A stretch of DNA of 64,000 nucleotides from Nyssa sinensis (GCA_008638375.1 CM018041.1:1364001-1428000); one strand, 5' to 3'; counted from the first letter of the stretch, positions 12,771 to 25,064 are shown. Notes: a model not told the origin generated them from the sequence alone. Numbers and translations are program-made.

Positions 12771-15700
12771 TCAGTTTTCCCTTTCACGTTGATCCATAGC
12801 CAAGCGATTCTCTGACAGAGTTTGCAGTGCCCTTCCCCCCTGCTCATCAGTTAACAAATAACAACGTCAGGAAGATATATATAATGCTTAACCAACATTC
12901 ACAATCAAAATTTTGTTAAACAGAAGGAAAATTTTGGCTTCACCTTGGCAATATTCTTCTCTTCATTATTGTTAATATCATTTGTAATCTGTAGTTGCTC
13001 TTTCAACATCTTTGACAGCTGCCTTATACTCAACGACTTCAGCTGGTTATCCTCAGCGGTATTGTTCTTCTTGTTTTTCTTCCCCTTGATTCTTGTAAGA
13101 TCCAATTTTCTGCCACTGTTGTCGATGTTCTCCTTGTTGTCATCCAAAACATGGATCATCCTTGGGCATGTTGCCGGTGCCTTACTTGAAGATTTCTTCC
13201 TTGGGGTCACGGAAGCCAGACCTGAATCTGATCCTACTGGACACAAACTTGAAAAATTCTGAGCTGGAAGTGGATCAGCTACCAAAGTTGACAATGCTAT
13301 GTCGCCAGTAACTTCAGCACTCGGAACCAGAAGAAAAGGAGTCTTATCCAAGGAGGTAGAAAAGGTGAGACTCTGATGCACAGGAGCGGCGGTGATGTCC
13401 AACGAGGAAGGGAGTTCATGGGTTGTTCCATTAGATTCTTGTGCTGGAACTTCATAGACGTCAACCCATGCTTTAGGACTCTTCTCCATATTAAGTGTTG
13501 GATCCTCAGCATGACATAAAGCCATAACATTACCAAAGTCCATGCTTCTCCGGCCGTTGTCAAATTGATCAGCGACGAAGTCTTCAGAAATCATGTGCTC
13601 TTTGGCATAGACCCCAGCTTGTGTCTCAGACATTATCTCCTTGGCAAGACAAGGACCAGCGACATTGTCAAGATTCATTTCTATATCAGAAAAAGCAACT
13701 GAAACCTGTTTTCTGGATTCTTCAGTGACAGACTTCTCAGAATCTGATTCCTCATCAGCAGAAAACACTTCAGAGGCGTTATTTGAATCACTAATGAATT
13801 GATCAGTACAGCCCTTGGATTCTTCAGAGTTGTGAACGTGAGGAACTTTTGGTTCTTTTTCACTGTCCAACTGCTTGGACTTTTCAAAATCTGATTCCTC
13901 GTCAGCAGAAAACACTTCAGAGGAATTATTTGAATCAATAATGAATTGATCAGTAAAGCTCTTGGATTCTTCAGAGTTGAGAACGTGAGGAACTTTTGGT
14001 TCTTTTTGACGGTCCAACTGTTCAGGAATATCTGAATGAGCTTCTACATCATCAACGGAGACCTTGCTGTACTCTTCTTCAGCGGTGAGTTTCAATTCTA
14101 GATATTCCGTGTCAGTTTCTGCATCATCACTGGAGGCCCTGCCATTAAACTGTTCTTCAGAAGCAAGTTTCAATTCAATATATTGGTTCTGATCATCACT
14201 CGAGTGCTTGCCATTTCGCTCTTTTTCAGAGGCAAGCCCCAACTCAAAATCCTGGTCCTGATCTTGATTAGTAGTTTCTTCATCATCACTGGAATTACTC
14301 TCTTCTTCAGAAGCAAGTGCCAATTCGATATCCTGTTTCCGATCTTGATCAATAGCAGAAACAGTCAAATTCAATGCATCTAGTTCTATCTTTGTTGGAT
14401 CTTCAATGGCCAAACCATTGACAGCAGCTGCTGAATCTTCCAAAGCCAAATCTTGATCAACATTTGAATCATTCTCCTTCTCCAAGTTCAAGACCTCAGT
14501 GGAATTCTCCATGTCAGAGGGAAGCTTATCAACTGCAAAACCTGTAATGAATCACTCTAAAATTCAGAAAAGTACTGACACAAACCCAAGACCATAAAGG
14601 ATTCCAAGCAAAGGTAAATGGTCAAGTTCTTGACTACAAGTAGCAGGAGAACAGATTAAACCTACCTTTGTATTGTAGGACTTCATCTGATTCATCACAT
14701 TTCTCAGAAACCACTTCTGATATGCTCAGTGAGTCATCACCTGCACGTTGATCAACTAGAAACTATAAATAAACAAGTACAAATGACTTAATACTGGATT
14801 GAATAAAACAAACCTTACCCTTGCTCTCATCGTGGACACCATATTCCACAACTCCGTCTTTCTCGATGATCAGAGTTCTGAATTGTTCATCTGAAACCGA
14901 AACAACATCCATTTCATCATACACCTCAGAGACCTCTCCCCTTGTCGCTTTCCAATCTTCTACTTGATGGTCATCGCCCTTATTCTCTGGATCATAGTCA
15001 AAATCTCTTCCATTCTCTGGTAATACATTGCATTTCTGATCAGAAAGTACTTTTGAGTCATTGATTCTCTCAGAACCCTCTTCAGATATTTCCGGCAAAT
15101 CAACTCCTGCATTGTAATAATTATAAAAAAAAAAATTCCTAAACCAAAAAGAGAACCGCCTCCATGAATATTGCCCTATTTGACTACTAGACAAACACAT
15201 ACCAGACATTTGCGTACTCTCAGAAACTTCGCCTAGATCCTCCAAATCATCTGTCGATTTTCCTTCCAAATCTTTGGGCATTTCTTTGAAAATTGAATCA
15301 ATCTTAATGGCTTTTGTCTTTTCTTTTTCCTTCGGATTCGATTCCGTCATTTTCTTCTCGGACAACCTCACCGATCGCCTCGTGCTGTACATTCGCCGCA
15401 CCGAACTCTCCTCCTTCAACCCCCTACTGTTTACATCCTCTTTTTCTCCCCTCAAATCAGTCTCCATCTTCCGACGAGATGATGCAGCTGTCGCCCGTCT
15501 CCGGCCACTTGGCGCCGCCGGGGTCTCGGGTACATCCTTCATTTTCCGAACCATTTGATCCTCATTTTTCTGATCTTCTTCACATTCATTCAATTGGCTC
15601 TCCATTTTCCGGCGAGCAGAAGCTGCTGGCGCCCTCTTTCTGCCGCTGGACGCCGCCGGGGTCTCTGGCACGCCATTCTTTGTTTCCTCCACCTCTGCAG

Positions 15701-16129
15701 CGAGTGTTCTCCTCGTTCCGCGGCGAGTCCTAGTCAAAGTCTGTGAACTTTCAGGTTCTTCTTTAATCAGTTTTCGCTGAGTGGATGTTCTGCAACCAGT
15801 ACGGGGAACAGTCGGCGAGGTTATCACCATCTCTTCAGGCGACTCAACAGAAGATCTCGCGGTTTCCGATTCTGACGGTTTGGAGATCTCTTCCATCCCT
15901 TCGACCTAATAACACATCAAAAATACATAAATTAATATAAACTAAAGAAAAATAAAAAAAAAACACTGGTAAAGATTCAGGGCAAAAAATTAAATAAAAA
16001 ATAAATAACACTTACGATCTCAAGAGCTTTGAGAGCGTCGGCCATGGCGATGTTGGTCATGTTTGCTGGGATTTTGTTCTTCTTGCAGAGAGTTTGGAGT
16101 TCTCTCCTTGTGAGGCTTTGGAAATCCAT
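12771..16129 (-). CDS. Acidic, Asp/Glu-rich protein with SAP-like N-terminus (At5g17160-like)
   Basis: Six minus-strand exons join in phase: 16129-16016, 15905-15203, 15106-14819, 14740-14666, 14541-12944 and 12839-12771 (TGA), giving about 948 residues. The start ATG opens MDFQSLTRRELQTLCKKNKI and continues PANMTNIAMADALKALE, a helix-loop-helix resembling a SAP motif (DNA/chromatin binding). Next is an Arg/Ser-rich basic region with two copies of VPETPAA.SGR(K/R)R near residues 110-180, then a long Glu/Asp/Ser-rich region containing a near-exact ~50-residue tandem duplication around KEPKVPHV(L/H)NSEESK and EVFSADEESD. The last small exon encodes GGRALQTLSENRLAM, a conserved tail; it is reached by a donor at 12943-12942, so the read-through ORF ending at 12905 is not the true C-terminus. 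Nuclear location is inferred from composition. The family is poorly characterised; I give no function. Confidence 0.8.
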
Positions 16130-16345
16130 AGCTGAAGATTAATAGGGTTTGGGATCGTTGGAAAATGAAAATGAGGATGGTCGTTCTAGAGAGTGAAACG
16201 AGAGCGATTGTTATTGTAGAGAAACAGACTCGTTGTGGAGGAGAAAGAGGCGCTAATGATGGGTATATAAATGTGTGCGGGAGGGGAACAAAATGAAACG
16301 TTTGGGAAACCCTTGGAAATACGACCGTTAGAGCGGAGATTTGAA
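16130..16345 (-). promoter_or_regulatory. Promoter region of the acidic-protein gene
   Basis: Upstream of the ATG at 16129 on the minus strand there is a TATA-like element (minus TTTATATA) at about 16264-16272. A motif containing the M-phase activator core AACGG (minus strand) lies at 16329-16325 within TAACGGTC. One MSA core is weak evidence of mitotic expression. Confidence 0.4.
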
Positions 16346-18340
16346 ATTTAAAATTTGAAATTTAGTAGTTGTTTTATAGATTTTGGTAAGAGATCAGATT
16401 AGGAACGGAGCATCCTTGAAATGCACTGTTACATATGAATTTTATTAATTGTTTATCCTGGCTAGGCATAGGCCATTACAAACTGAAGCCCAGACAATCC
16501 TATTCATTTTGTGGATTTGTAAGGGGTTAAAATTGTAAAATTTTGTGTTTTTAACTTTTTACCTTTATTTTGTATACTTTTTTTTTTTAAAAAAAATTTA
16601 GGATTTGTTTCTTAATTTTTATTATAGTTGTACAAGAGACTTCTCAAAAGTTTATTATAAGTTTCAATTAAAGGCATCTTTGAATTCTGATAATAATAAT
16701 ATTTTTTTGTTGAAAAGAAAAAAATTCAGTAGGACGATAACATCATGTTACGTTCATTGTGATTTGTTATTTTTGTAGAACCTGCGCGGGTTTCATAATG
16801 ATGCTCATTCAAATCACCATGATAGTAGTATGAGATGATCATTCTACTTAACTTTTTTATCTCTTGTTAGGTGATTGTTTTCTATTCTGAATATTGATGT
16901 GCAAGTATTCATCCTATTATGTTTCATCTAGCTAAATGACAAATGATGGAGACAGAATCATTCATTCTATTAACGTTGATAGTAGGATAGAGGCTTTGTG
17001 AATTGTGTTTAAGAAAAAAATGCATTAATATATTAAGCAGATCACACATCTCAATGAACAAATTTATGATATTCGTGAGATGTTTAATGGGCTCGATTTT
17101 CAAGACAACAAAGGCCCTACCCTCTGGCCAACACGAATTGTGCTAAATGATTTGTCTAAGCCAACCTATTGACTGACCTATGCCAAAACGATATCTCTAA
17201 AAGTAATCTGTCTATCAAGAGGACTACAAGATTCATATACCTATGAGAAGAAATCAAAGGTCTATGAGTTATTCGAGTGACAATAAATTTAAAGATTTTA
17301 TTATAAGATTTAAAATATACATGCATCATAAAAGATGTTATAAAAGTCAAAATTTTCAGAATTCTCTCATATAAAAATTAATCTACTGTATCTTTTAATG
17401 ATGTTATTAAGACAATAACTTTTATCGTGAAGAAAGAAAAGAAAGATAATTAGGAACAAGTTGAATGAAATGTGGATTTAGTAGTACTGATAGATTGCAC
17501 AAACTTTACCATGAAAGAGAGACAATAATAATTTAATTATTATTGTAATGAAAGAAGAAATTCCTATGAAAAAAGTCAACACTACATATTATAATGAATT
17601 TGAATTTGCAAAAGACAATTTTAATGATTACTAAAAGATTGAAATTATAGTGCTGAACCAAGAAATTGATTTTCTTATTTTGTTATAGAAACATTATTAT
17701 CATTAAAATAAGAACTTAAAATTATAAATTTCATAAAAAAATATGAAAATAAAAATCCTTAAAATCTTCAATAGTTCCTAAAAAATCTCAATCATTATTA
17801 ATGAGTAAGGCTCAAACTTTTGAGGGATAAGGAGAGAGGGTTAGAAGGCATATTAATACCATCACTTTAACAATTGGCTAAGCTTAATATATATGTATAT
17901 ATATCTATATTGGATTGGGCTCAGGATATCCGAGTTTTCCTGAGGCCTTTTGCCCAATCATATAAACCATGTTCTAATACCGTTAGCCCAATCTTACATT
18001 GCTCATCAGTTTGAATGAAGCTGGATCCCGGGGGTATTCATCTCCGCAGCAAGCTAATGTGAGCGGTGGCGGGAATGCGCGCCACACTTTGCGTATAGCA
18101 GACAAAACTCAAGTCCTCTGCTTGTTTCTGAATCAGAGAAGTGATTAATCGCTACTAAATACTGGCGATTTCAAACCTCAACTCAGACAATACAGAGATA
18201 TAGAAAGAGATATACATATATAGAGAGAGTTTAAAGAGGAACAATTTTTGTTTCTGAGTCAGAGAGCTAATTAATCTATGAAATTGTTGCAAAAATCCTA
18301 GAAATGAAATTGCCCCAAATTTGAATGGAACCACTAATCC
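16346..18340. other. Intergenic AT-rich region, no gene seen
   Basis: About 2 kb with no ORF resembling a known protein. 16930-17640 has the look of a heavily decayed mobile element (scattered short frames, many stops), but I could not assign it. 18000-18130 is more GC-rich and unclassified. Confidence 0.5.
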
Positions 18341-18343
18341 TAA

Positions 18344-19695
18344 GAGCAACTCCAATCGTGAGTGGCATTAAGGGTGGCAAACCCATAACTACCGGTAACA
18401 GCCAAAATGCCACCCCAAATTTAAAATTTTTCACTCCAACGGGAGTGATATCAAGAGTTAGAAAGTGGCAACAATGCTCTTAGGATGACAATTTTCCAAA
18501 CTCTGGAGAGAGAAAGGGGAGAGGTTGCATAGAGCTGTTATGCCATTTTCAGATTTTACTGTTCCTCATGAACTTTTATTAACGACTCTATTCAACCAAA
18601 GAATTCTATAAAATACACAGATTTTCAGAAATTTTGAAAAAAAAAAACTTAACAAAGGCCAAAAAATTGCTTGCCGTGAAAATCGCTGTAAGTTTCCTGT
18701 TGCCACTCCTGATTTTTCTTCAAACCTTGTGGTTGGTGATAGGCAGATCTGAAGAAGGAAGCACAGAGGGAGGGAAAAAGGAAAGAGACGCAGAGGAGAA
18801 GGGAAGAATGGCTCGGGTGTGGTGGAAGAAATACAGAGATCGCCGTTCTCTGTTTGGCTTCCCTGTTTAGCCTATATATAATTGATTTTAGCCATTCTCT
18901 GTTGGCTTCCATGTTTGGCTATATATATATATAATTGATTTTAATTTAAAATAAATGTTTTACATTAGTTAATTGTTTTAGATTTTAAATTGAATTTTTC
19001 TAATTTAAATTGAATGTTTTAATTTTAGTTTATTTATTTATTTATTTATTTATTTTTGTTAATTTAGGGTGAATTTATTTATTTAGTTAATTTTGATAAT
19101 TGAAATTTTTTTTTCTATTTTAGTTAATTGTTATTTAGAATTTAAATTGATTTTTTTAATTAAATTAATTTTGTAATTTAAATTGAATGTTTTAATTTTA
19201 GTTTATTTATTTATTTATTTTTGTTAATTTAGGGTGAAATTATTTTTTTAGTTAATTTTTATAATTGAAATTTTTTTTTCTATTTTAGTTAATTGTTATT
19301 TAGAATTTAAATTGATTTTTTAATTAAATTAATTATGTAATTTAAATTGAATGTTTTAATTTTACTTTATTTATTTATTTATTTATTAATTTTTGTTAAT
19401 TTAGGGTGAATTTATTTATTTAGCTAATTTTTTTTTAATTAAGGGTGATTTTATTTATTTTGTAATTGATTATTTTATGCTCATTCTTGAAATTGTGATC
19501 GTTATGAAAACTTATACCTGTTAAAATATAACTGTTAAGTTTAATTACATTTTTTAATAAAAAATATTAAAATGGCACCCCATTTTGGCACCTACGGTTG
19601 GAACAGATTTATAATTCAGGGGTACCAAAACACTGTAAAGGTTATAAATGAGTAATTTGGCACCCTAAAATGCAAATTCTCTTTGGAAGTTGCTC
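18344..19695. mobile_element. Non-autonomous PIF/Harbinger-like element (large MITE) with TAA target duplication
   Basis: The left end is GAGCAACTCCAATCG and the right end is CTTTGGAAGTTGCTC, an imperfect terminal inverted repeat; further inward GGGTGGCA (left) pairs with TTGGCACCC (right). Both ends are flanked by TAA (18341-18343 and 19696-19698), the 3-bp target duplication typical of PIF/Harbinger elements. The 1.35-kb interior encodes no transposase; its open frames are low-complexity. It contains an AT-rich tandem array at 19005-19440. Confidence 0.8.
19005..19440 (+). repeat. AT-rich tandem repeat inside the MITE (about three units)
   Basis: The units contain GAATGTTTTAATTTTA, a (TTTA)n run, GTTAATTTAGGGTGAA and TTAGTTAATTGTTATTTAG, and recur at a spacing of about 170-180 bp near 19010, 19190 and 19350. 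They probably arose by slippage within the element. Confidence 0.8.
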
Positions 19696-19835
19696 TAACA
19701 CCATTTAAGCCCATCGGATTCGGATCCTACAAATGTGGCAGTTTTCGAATCAACTGGACCCATCGCAACTTGTCTCTCTTCCTTTTCCGGTGGCTGAGTA
19801 ATTGGGGTTCTGAGTTTTTTTTCAAGGATCATCAG

Positions 19836-20100
19836 CTGTGAATTTTCTTAGATCTGCGGACCCAAATTACGAACCGGGAAGCTATGTCAGTGTGATTAAG
19901 TTTGTTTTGTTGGATGCTCGGGCTGAGGTGCTTGCTGCTCGGCTAGAGAAAAGAGCAGCTGAAGGGAAGTATTTTATGCCTGCTACACTCTTGCAATCTC
20001 AACTAGATTTGCTTCAGATTGATGAATCTGAAGGATACTTAAGGTTGATGCTACACTAAGTCCTGAGGCCATTGTGGACATCATAAGAGCTAAAATTTTC
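19836..20100 (+). pseudogene. Gluconokinase C-terminal fragment, frameshifted
   Basis: The reading frame gives LRSADPNYEPGSYVSVIKF, then VLLDARAEVLAARLEKRAAE and FMPATLLQSQLDLLQIDESE, which is the C-terminal third of plant gluconokinase (a P-loop sugar-acid kinase making 6-phosphogluconate). After DESEG one base is missing at about 20035, so the frame ends at 20059. Shifting frame there recovers a homologous continuation (KVDATLSPEAIVDIIRA). There is no upstream kinase sequence, no P-loop and no start. It is a dead fragment next to the Harbinger-like element, possibly a captured or retroposed piece. Confidence 0.85.
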
Positions 20101-20393
20101 TGGTCAAAACATTCTTCAAAGGTTAGAATTTGTATGTAACCATTTTAGGCAGATAAGGAGTAAATACTGAAAATGCTTCCAATTACCATGTTTGGAGCAT
20201 AGGAAAAATATGGCACTTTGTTGGAAAGAGATTCTTCAGTCCTTAGGATTGAAGCAAAATCTATATTTGATCATTATTTTTTTCTTTTTACAAGTTTTTG
20301 TGGACCATAAATTTTGAAATATAGGCAATCTAAACATGGCTGATCTCTACCATGATTGATTCTTCCCTTCAATATGACTTGGCCTTCACCATT

Positions 20394-20955
20394 TGATATG
20401 CCCAAAATATACCCTCAAATGAAAATCTTACACGTGTCTAAGTTATACTGTGAAGGTTTAAAGATGTACTATCCGTACCGATATGATTTCGGTCTACCGA
20501 CATCTTTGCCCCACCGATCTGGACACATCGAGCTATCGACCCGTTCGTCGTCATGCAGCTCTACCGACCTCATAGCGGCGGGACAAATGGTAACGTGTAG
20601 GAGTCGAAGGAGCAGATAGCACTGAAAAACATGAAAGCAGAGGGTAGTAGAAGAGTGGTTGAGGGACGTCATAATCACCGCCGTCAGGCGACAGTGAACC
20701 CATGCCTTGGGATCACCAACTCCTACCAACTTTGACAGACAGTCACGTATAAATATAAACCCATGAGGTATGTAAGAGGGAGACTTTTTTCGAAGTTATT
20801 ATTATTAATCCTATTTCCTACAACTCATCTAACTTAACCATCGGAGTGACTACCACCGGAGCCCTTCTTTGGTGGCATACTAATTCCGTTCTTTTTCAGG
20901 GAAGCTAATCCACTGGAGAATCCAGTCTTAACGGGGTCAAATAGCTGCAGCATCA
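20394..20955 (+). mobile_element. Solo LTR of a Gypsy element, related to the full-length element at 49.7 kb
   Basis: It begins TGATATGCCC and ends CTGCAGCATCA, and is flanked by the perfect 5-bp duplication CCATT (20389-20393 and 20956-20960). Inside is a TATA element (CGTATAAATATAAAC near 20746) and the block CATCGGAGTGACTACCACCGGAGCC, which matches CATCGGAGCGGCTACCGCCGGAGCC in the LTRs at 49699 and 59819. The rest is strongly diverged, so this is a related family rather than the same one. It is a product of LTR-LTR recombination. Confidence 0.85.
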
Positions 20956-20960
20956 CCATT

Positions 20961-22500
20961 GATGCTTTCAACCTTGAGGTCTAATTTTCTAATCAGAACA
21001 AACTGAGCTTGCTGAAGAATTCTATGGTTCTTTTATTTGAAGGAGAATACACTGGACTTTCTATAGGAATTCCTTCTCTAGATCTTGAAACTGCGATTTC
21101 TCCCATGAAGAGAGGCACAAGACGCCACTGGTCATTGGCAAAATATTTACGATTGATTTTCGTTTTTTAAAAAATGTTTAAAGGACATTAATAAAAACTC
21201 CCATTTCTAAATAACAGTCAAAGAAAAATCTTATATTTGGAAAATTCTTTTGCATTCATATCCAATTGGTAATTCATTTTTATCTTTATTTTATTTTATT
21301 TTTTTACTTTTGATCTTGGACAAATTCGGTTTTATTGTGCCATACATTTCAATCATAGACAAAATTAATCTCATAATATTTGATATTATTTCGTGCAAAG
21401 TGATTGTATTAGACTTTGAATATGCATTCTCGTACTTGACAGCTCAAGCATTACAGCGCCTCCTAATGATTCCACTTTAACCACCATTTTAATAATAGAG
21501 AAGGAATGGATAAGGAAAAATAAAAGAAAACGAGAAAAACCACTTATTATATTAAGGGTGCAATTCGGTTGGGTAGGGTTTGAGCCTAGCCCAAATCTGA
21601 TCTTCAATCTCGAATAACCTAGTCCAAACTAAACTCGAAATAAAATTCATTAGTATCATGTTCAACTTGAACTCAATGAAGTTTTAACAATTTAGATTAT
21701 TAATTTCAATTTTATATACAATTTCTTTAATAAATTATCGTATTTTTTTCTATTTTGATTACGCACTACAAACTCTAATAATTTGTTTCAATTTCTCCTT
21801 CTAAAAGAAATCAAAAGTTGTTAAAATAATTTTTTTAACATAATTTAATTTTGAAAACATGTTAAAAGTCAACAAGTTTTTAAAATTATAAAAATGCTTG
21901 TAAGAAATTCCTACCGATCTCATGATGGATAACTAAAGTATAAAAAATATAATATACAAAGCATTGAGTTTGGCCTCAGATTTTCAAAAAACCAATCTAA
22001 GTTTAATCCTAATTTAAACTGAGTTTGAGTTCTTTTACTCAGATTCGTCCCTAAAGTATAAATAATGAAACCCAAACTGTAATAAATTTGTGTTGTATTC
22101 GGGTTGGCCTACCTAAGTTGTTCCCTTATATTATACACACACATAAATACTAACCAATCATCCAAATTTTGCATCTGCATGTCAAGTTTTTACTATTTAT
22201 ACAACTTCACATTAAATACAAAATGAAATGTGAGATAGATGAGAGCTTATAAATGCATACTTGTTAGTTAAATTCATTCAGAGATAAAAAATTAAAATCT
22301 TTAAAAAATAAATGTTCGTAGAAAAAGATATGATAAATATTTTAGAATTCGATTGATTTGTATGCCAACTTTCAACAAAAAAGACTTGGTCAAGACATTT
22401 AATGACAATTTGTAAATAATTTAATAATTTAAAATAAAATAATAAACAACTTAATAATTTAGAACAAAATAGAAAATTAAGAAAAACAAGCCCGCGGCAA
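20961..22500. other. Intergenic AT-rich region with degenerate transposon-like sequence
   Basis: No gene is visible. 21554-22115 starts GGGTGCAATTCGGTTGGG and ends TATTCGGGTTGGCC, with scattered inverted similarity that recalls decayed plant DNA transposons, but no target duplication was identified. The remainder is AT-rich. Confidence 0.4.
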
Positions 22501-22529
22501 GTGCACACAGGGCATTTTCGTCAAGCTAA

Positions 22530-22670
22530 ACTATAACGGCTCTGAGGAATATAGCCGTTGCCACTTTCAAAAGACTAGCCGTTAGGATTTTAATCCTGCA
22601 TCTGTATCTATAATCAACGGGGGGCCAAAGCTAAGAAACACACCAAACCCTAGTTTTCTCAAATATATAA
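22530..22670 (+). promoter_or_regulatory. CDC20 promoter with four MSA (AACGG) cores and TATA box
   Basis: The cores are AACGG at 22535-22539, CCGTT (reverse) at 22555-22559 and 22579-22583, and AACGG at 22616-22620, so four fall within 86 bp. AACGG is the core of the mitosis-specific activator element bound by three-repeat MYB (MYB3R) factors. A TATA-like AAATATATAAAC follows at 22661-22672, about 300 bp before the ATG. This matches the G2/M expression known for plant CDC20 genes. Confidence 0.7.
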
Positions 22671-22877
22671 ACTTGTCAAATCGTTTGATGATCATTAATC
22701 AACACGCTCTCTATCTCTGGGACATAGCTCGGTCCTACGCTCAAAGATCAATAAAACACTAGCGATCTCCATCGTGTTTACTATTTCTGCTTTCTTTTTC
22801 TTAGATTTCTGTTTGGTTTCTTTAATCTGATTATTCTGTTTTGCAGGCTACGTTTCTTGTTTTTGTTTTCGCAGAGT

Positions 22878-22942
<65 letters not shown>

Positions 22943-22943
22943 C
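22878..22943 (+). repeat. (CT)n-(AT)n compound microsatellite in CDC20 5' leader
   Basis: About 40 bp of CT repeats are followed directly by about 23 bp of AT repeats, ending about 20 bp before the CDC20 start codon. It should lie in the transcribed leader, where length variation could change translation or transcription. Confidence 0.9.
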
Positions 22944-22963
22944 TCTCTTTGTGCGCTAACGTT

Positions 22964-25064
22964 ATGGATGCAGGATCTATTAACTCTTCTTCTAGCAAAA
23001 CACAATCTCGATGCCCTCTTCAAGAACAGCTCCTTCAAAAGAGAAATTCTCGAGAAAATGTATGTGATATCCATATTCCCTAATCCTGTATTTTTTTATG
23101 CTCGTCATATATAATTTTCTATGTCTGTCCGTGATTTATATTTTCATGAATTTTGATCGTACATTTGAAAGTTAAATAGTTTATTCATCTGCTTGGAATC
23201 TAGAGATTTATTTTTCAATTTGGTCTATGAAACTAGGGTTTTCTTTCAATTTGATTTTGAAACTAGAGTTTTCTTTCTTGATTCTATCCTGAAACTAGAA
23301 TCTACTTCTGAGTGATATTTTCAAACCAGGGTTTTTCCTGCTCTTTCTGGATCTAGGCATAATTGGATTCCTGAAACTAGATTCTGTTCAAAAATTGATT
23401 TCTGCAGGCTAGGGTTTTGTTTAATCGATTCCGGAATATTTTATACCGAGTATAACTAACTATTTGCTGTTTTTGGTTATCAAACAGTTGGATAGATTCA
23501 TTCCGAATCGATCTGCAATGGATTTTGACTATGCGCATTACATGCTGACTGAAGGGAGGAAAGGCAAAGAGAACCCAGCTGTGAACTCTCCATCCAGGGA
23601 GGCGTACAGGAAGCAACTTGCAGAAACCTTCAACATGAACAGGACCCGTATACTGGCTTTCAAGAACAAGCCGCCTACCCCAGTTGACGCGATTCCTTGC
23701 GAGTTCTCCTCATCTGTTCACCAGTCCAAACCCACAAAGCCACGTCGGTACATTCCCCAGGTGGGTATAAATTCTAATTTTCTATTGATAATTTAATTCT
23801 TTGAAAATCCTGAGCATCTAATCTGAATAAGTGTATTTCGATTTGGTTTTTGTACAGACTTCTGAGAGGACCTTAGATGCTCCTGATCTTGTGGATGATT
23901 ACTACTTGAATTTGTTAGATTGGGGTAGCAGCAATGTTCTTGCTATTGCTCTTGGAAGCACAGTATATCTATGGGACGCTTCTGATGGTTCTACCACAGA
24001 ACTTGTCACCATTGATGACGAAAACGGCCCTGTGACTAGCGTCAAATGGGCTCCTGATGGACGACATATTGCAGTTGGCTTGAACAATTCTGAGGTCCAG
24101 CTGTGGGATTCTACAGCCAATCGACAGGTTTGTTACTTGTATCTCTTACAAACATTTTTCTAGTTTCTTATAAAAAAGTGAAAAATATCTAGCTAAAAGA
24201 TGTTGGCTGTGATGTTACTCCTGCAGCTAAGATCTCTGAAAGGTGGCCACCAATCACGAGTTGGAGCCTTGGATTGGAACAATCATATTTTGACAACGGG
24301 AGGAATGGATGGTCAGATTATCAACAATGATGTAAGAGTGAGAAACCATATTGTTGAAACCTATAGGGGACACCATCAAGAAGTTTGTGGGCTGAAATGG
24401 TCAGCTTCAGGCCAGCAGCTAGCAAGTGGGGGAAACGACAATCTCCTCTACATATGGGACAGATCCACGGTCTCTTCTAATTCCTCAACACAGTGGCTTC
24501 ATAGGCTTGAAGACCACACAGCTGCCGTAAAAGCCCTTGCTTGGTGTCCTTTCCAGGGTAACTTGCTGGCCTCTGGTGGGGGTGGAGGTGACAGGTGCAT
24601 AAAATTTTGGAACACCCACACTGGGGCGTGCTTGAACTCGGTTGACACAGGCTCGCAGGTGTGTGCTCTGCTGTGGAACAAGAACGAGCGCGAGCTGCTT
24701 AGTTCTCATGGTTTTACTCAGAATCAACTTACTCTCTGGAAATATCCCTCAATGGTGAAGATATCAGAGCTTACTGGTCATACATCCAGAGTTCTTTTCA
24801 TGGCTCAGGTACTAATTTTAATTTATTCCGAAATTTTTATCTCGCATATGAATTTTCTTGAAACAAGTTAATGTTTTTTTGTCAATCTCTCATTCTCATT
24901 TCTTGTGTCTAAAATTAATTCAGAGCCCAGATGGATGTACAGTAGCATCAGCAGCAGGGGATGAAACCCTGAGATTTTGGAATGTTTTTGGAACTCCTGA
25001 AGTGGCAAAACCTGCACCAAAGGCAAACCCCGAGCCATTTGCTCACTTGAACCGCATTCGTTGA
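22964..25064 (+). CDS. CDC20: CDC20 / FIZZY, APC/C activator WD40 protein
   Basis: Five exons join in phase with GT-AG borders: 22964-23059, 23488-23760, 23858-24127, 24227-24808 and 24924-25064 (TGA), giving 453 residues, the usual plant CDC20 length. CDC20 recruits substrates to the anaphase-promoting complex and triggers the metaphase-anaphase transition; it is also the target of the spindle checkpoint. Visible landmarks are the C-box DRFIPNR at residues 34-40 followed by the plant-conserved [11 protein letters not shown], a KEN sequence at 59-61, seven WD40 blades from about residue 130 to 435, and the C-terminal IR dipeptide that docks on APC/C TPR subunits. The start is the first ATG in frame with conserved MDAGS. 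All key motifs are present and no disruption is seen, so the gene looks functional. The MSA cluster upstream supports mitotic regulation. CDC20 is distinguished from CDH1/FZR by the exact N-terminal block. Confidence 0.95.

Noticed and set aside
22841..23114. Extra ORFs over the CT/AT microsatellite upstream of CDC20
   Set aside because: They are translations of dinucleotide repeats overlapping the true CDC20 first exon.
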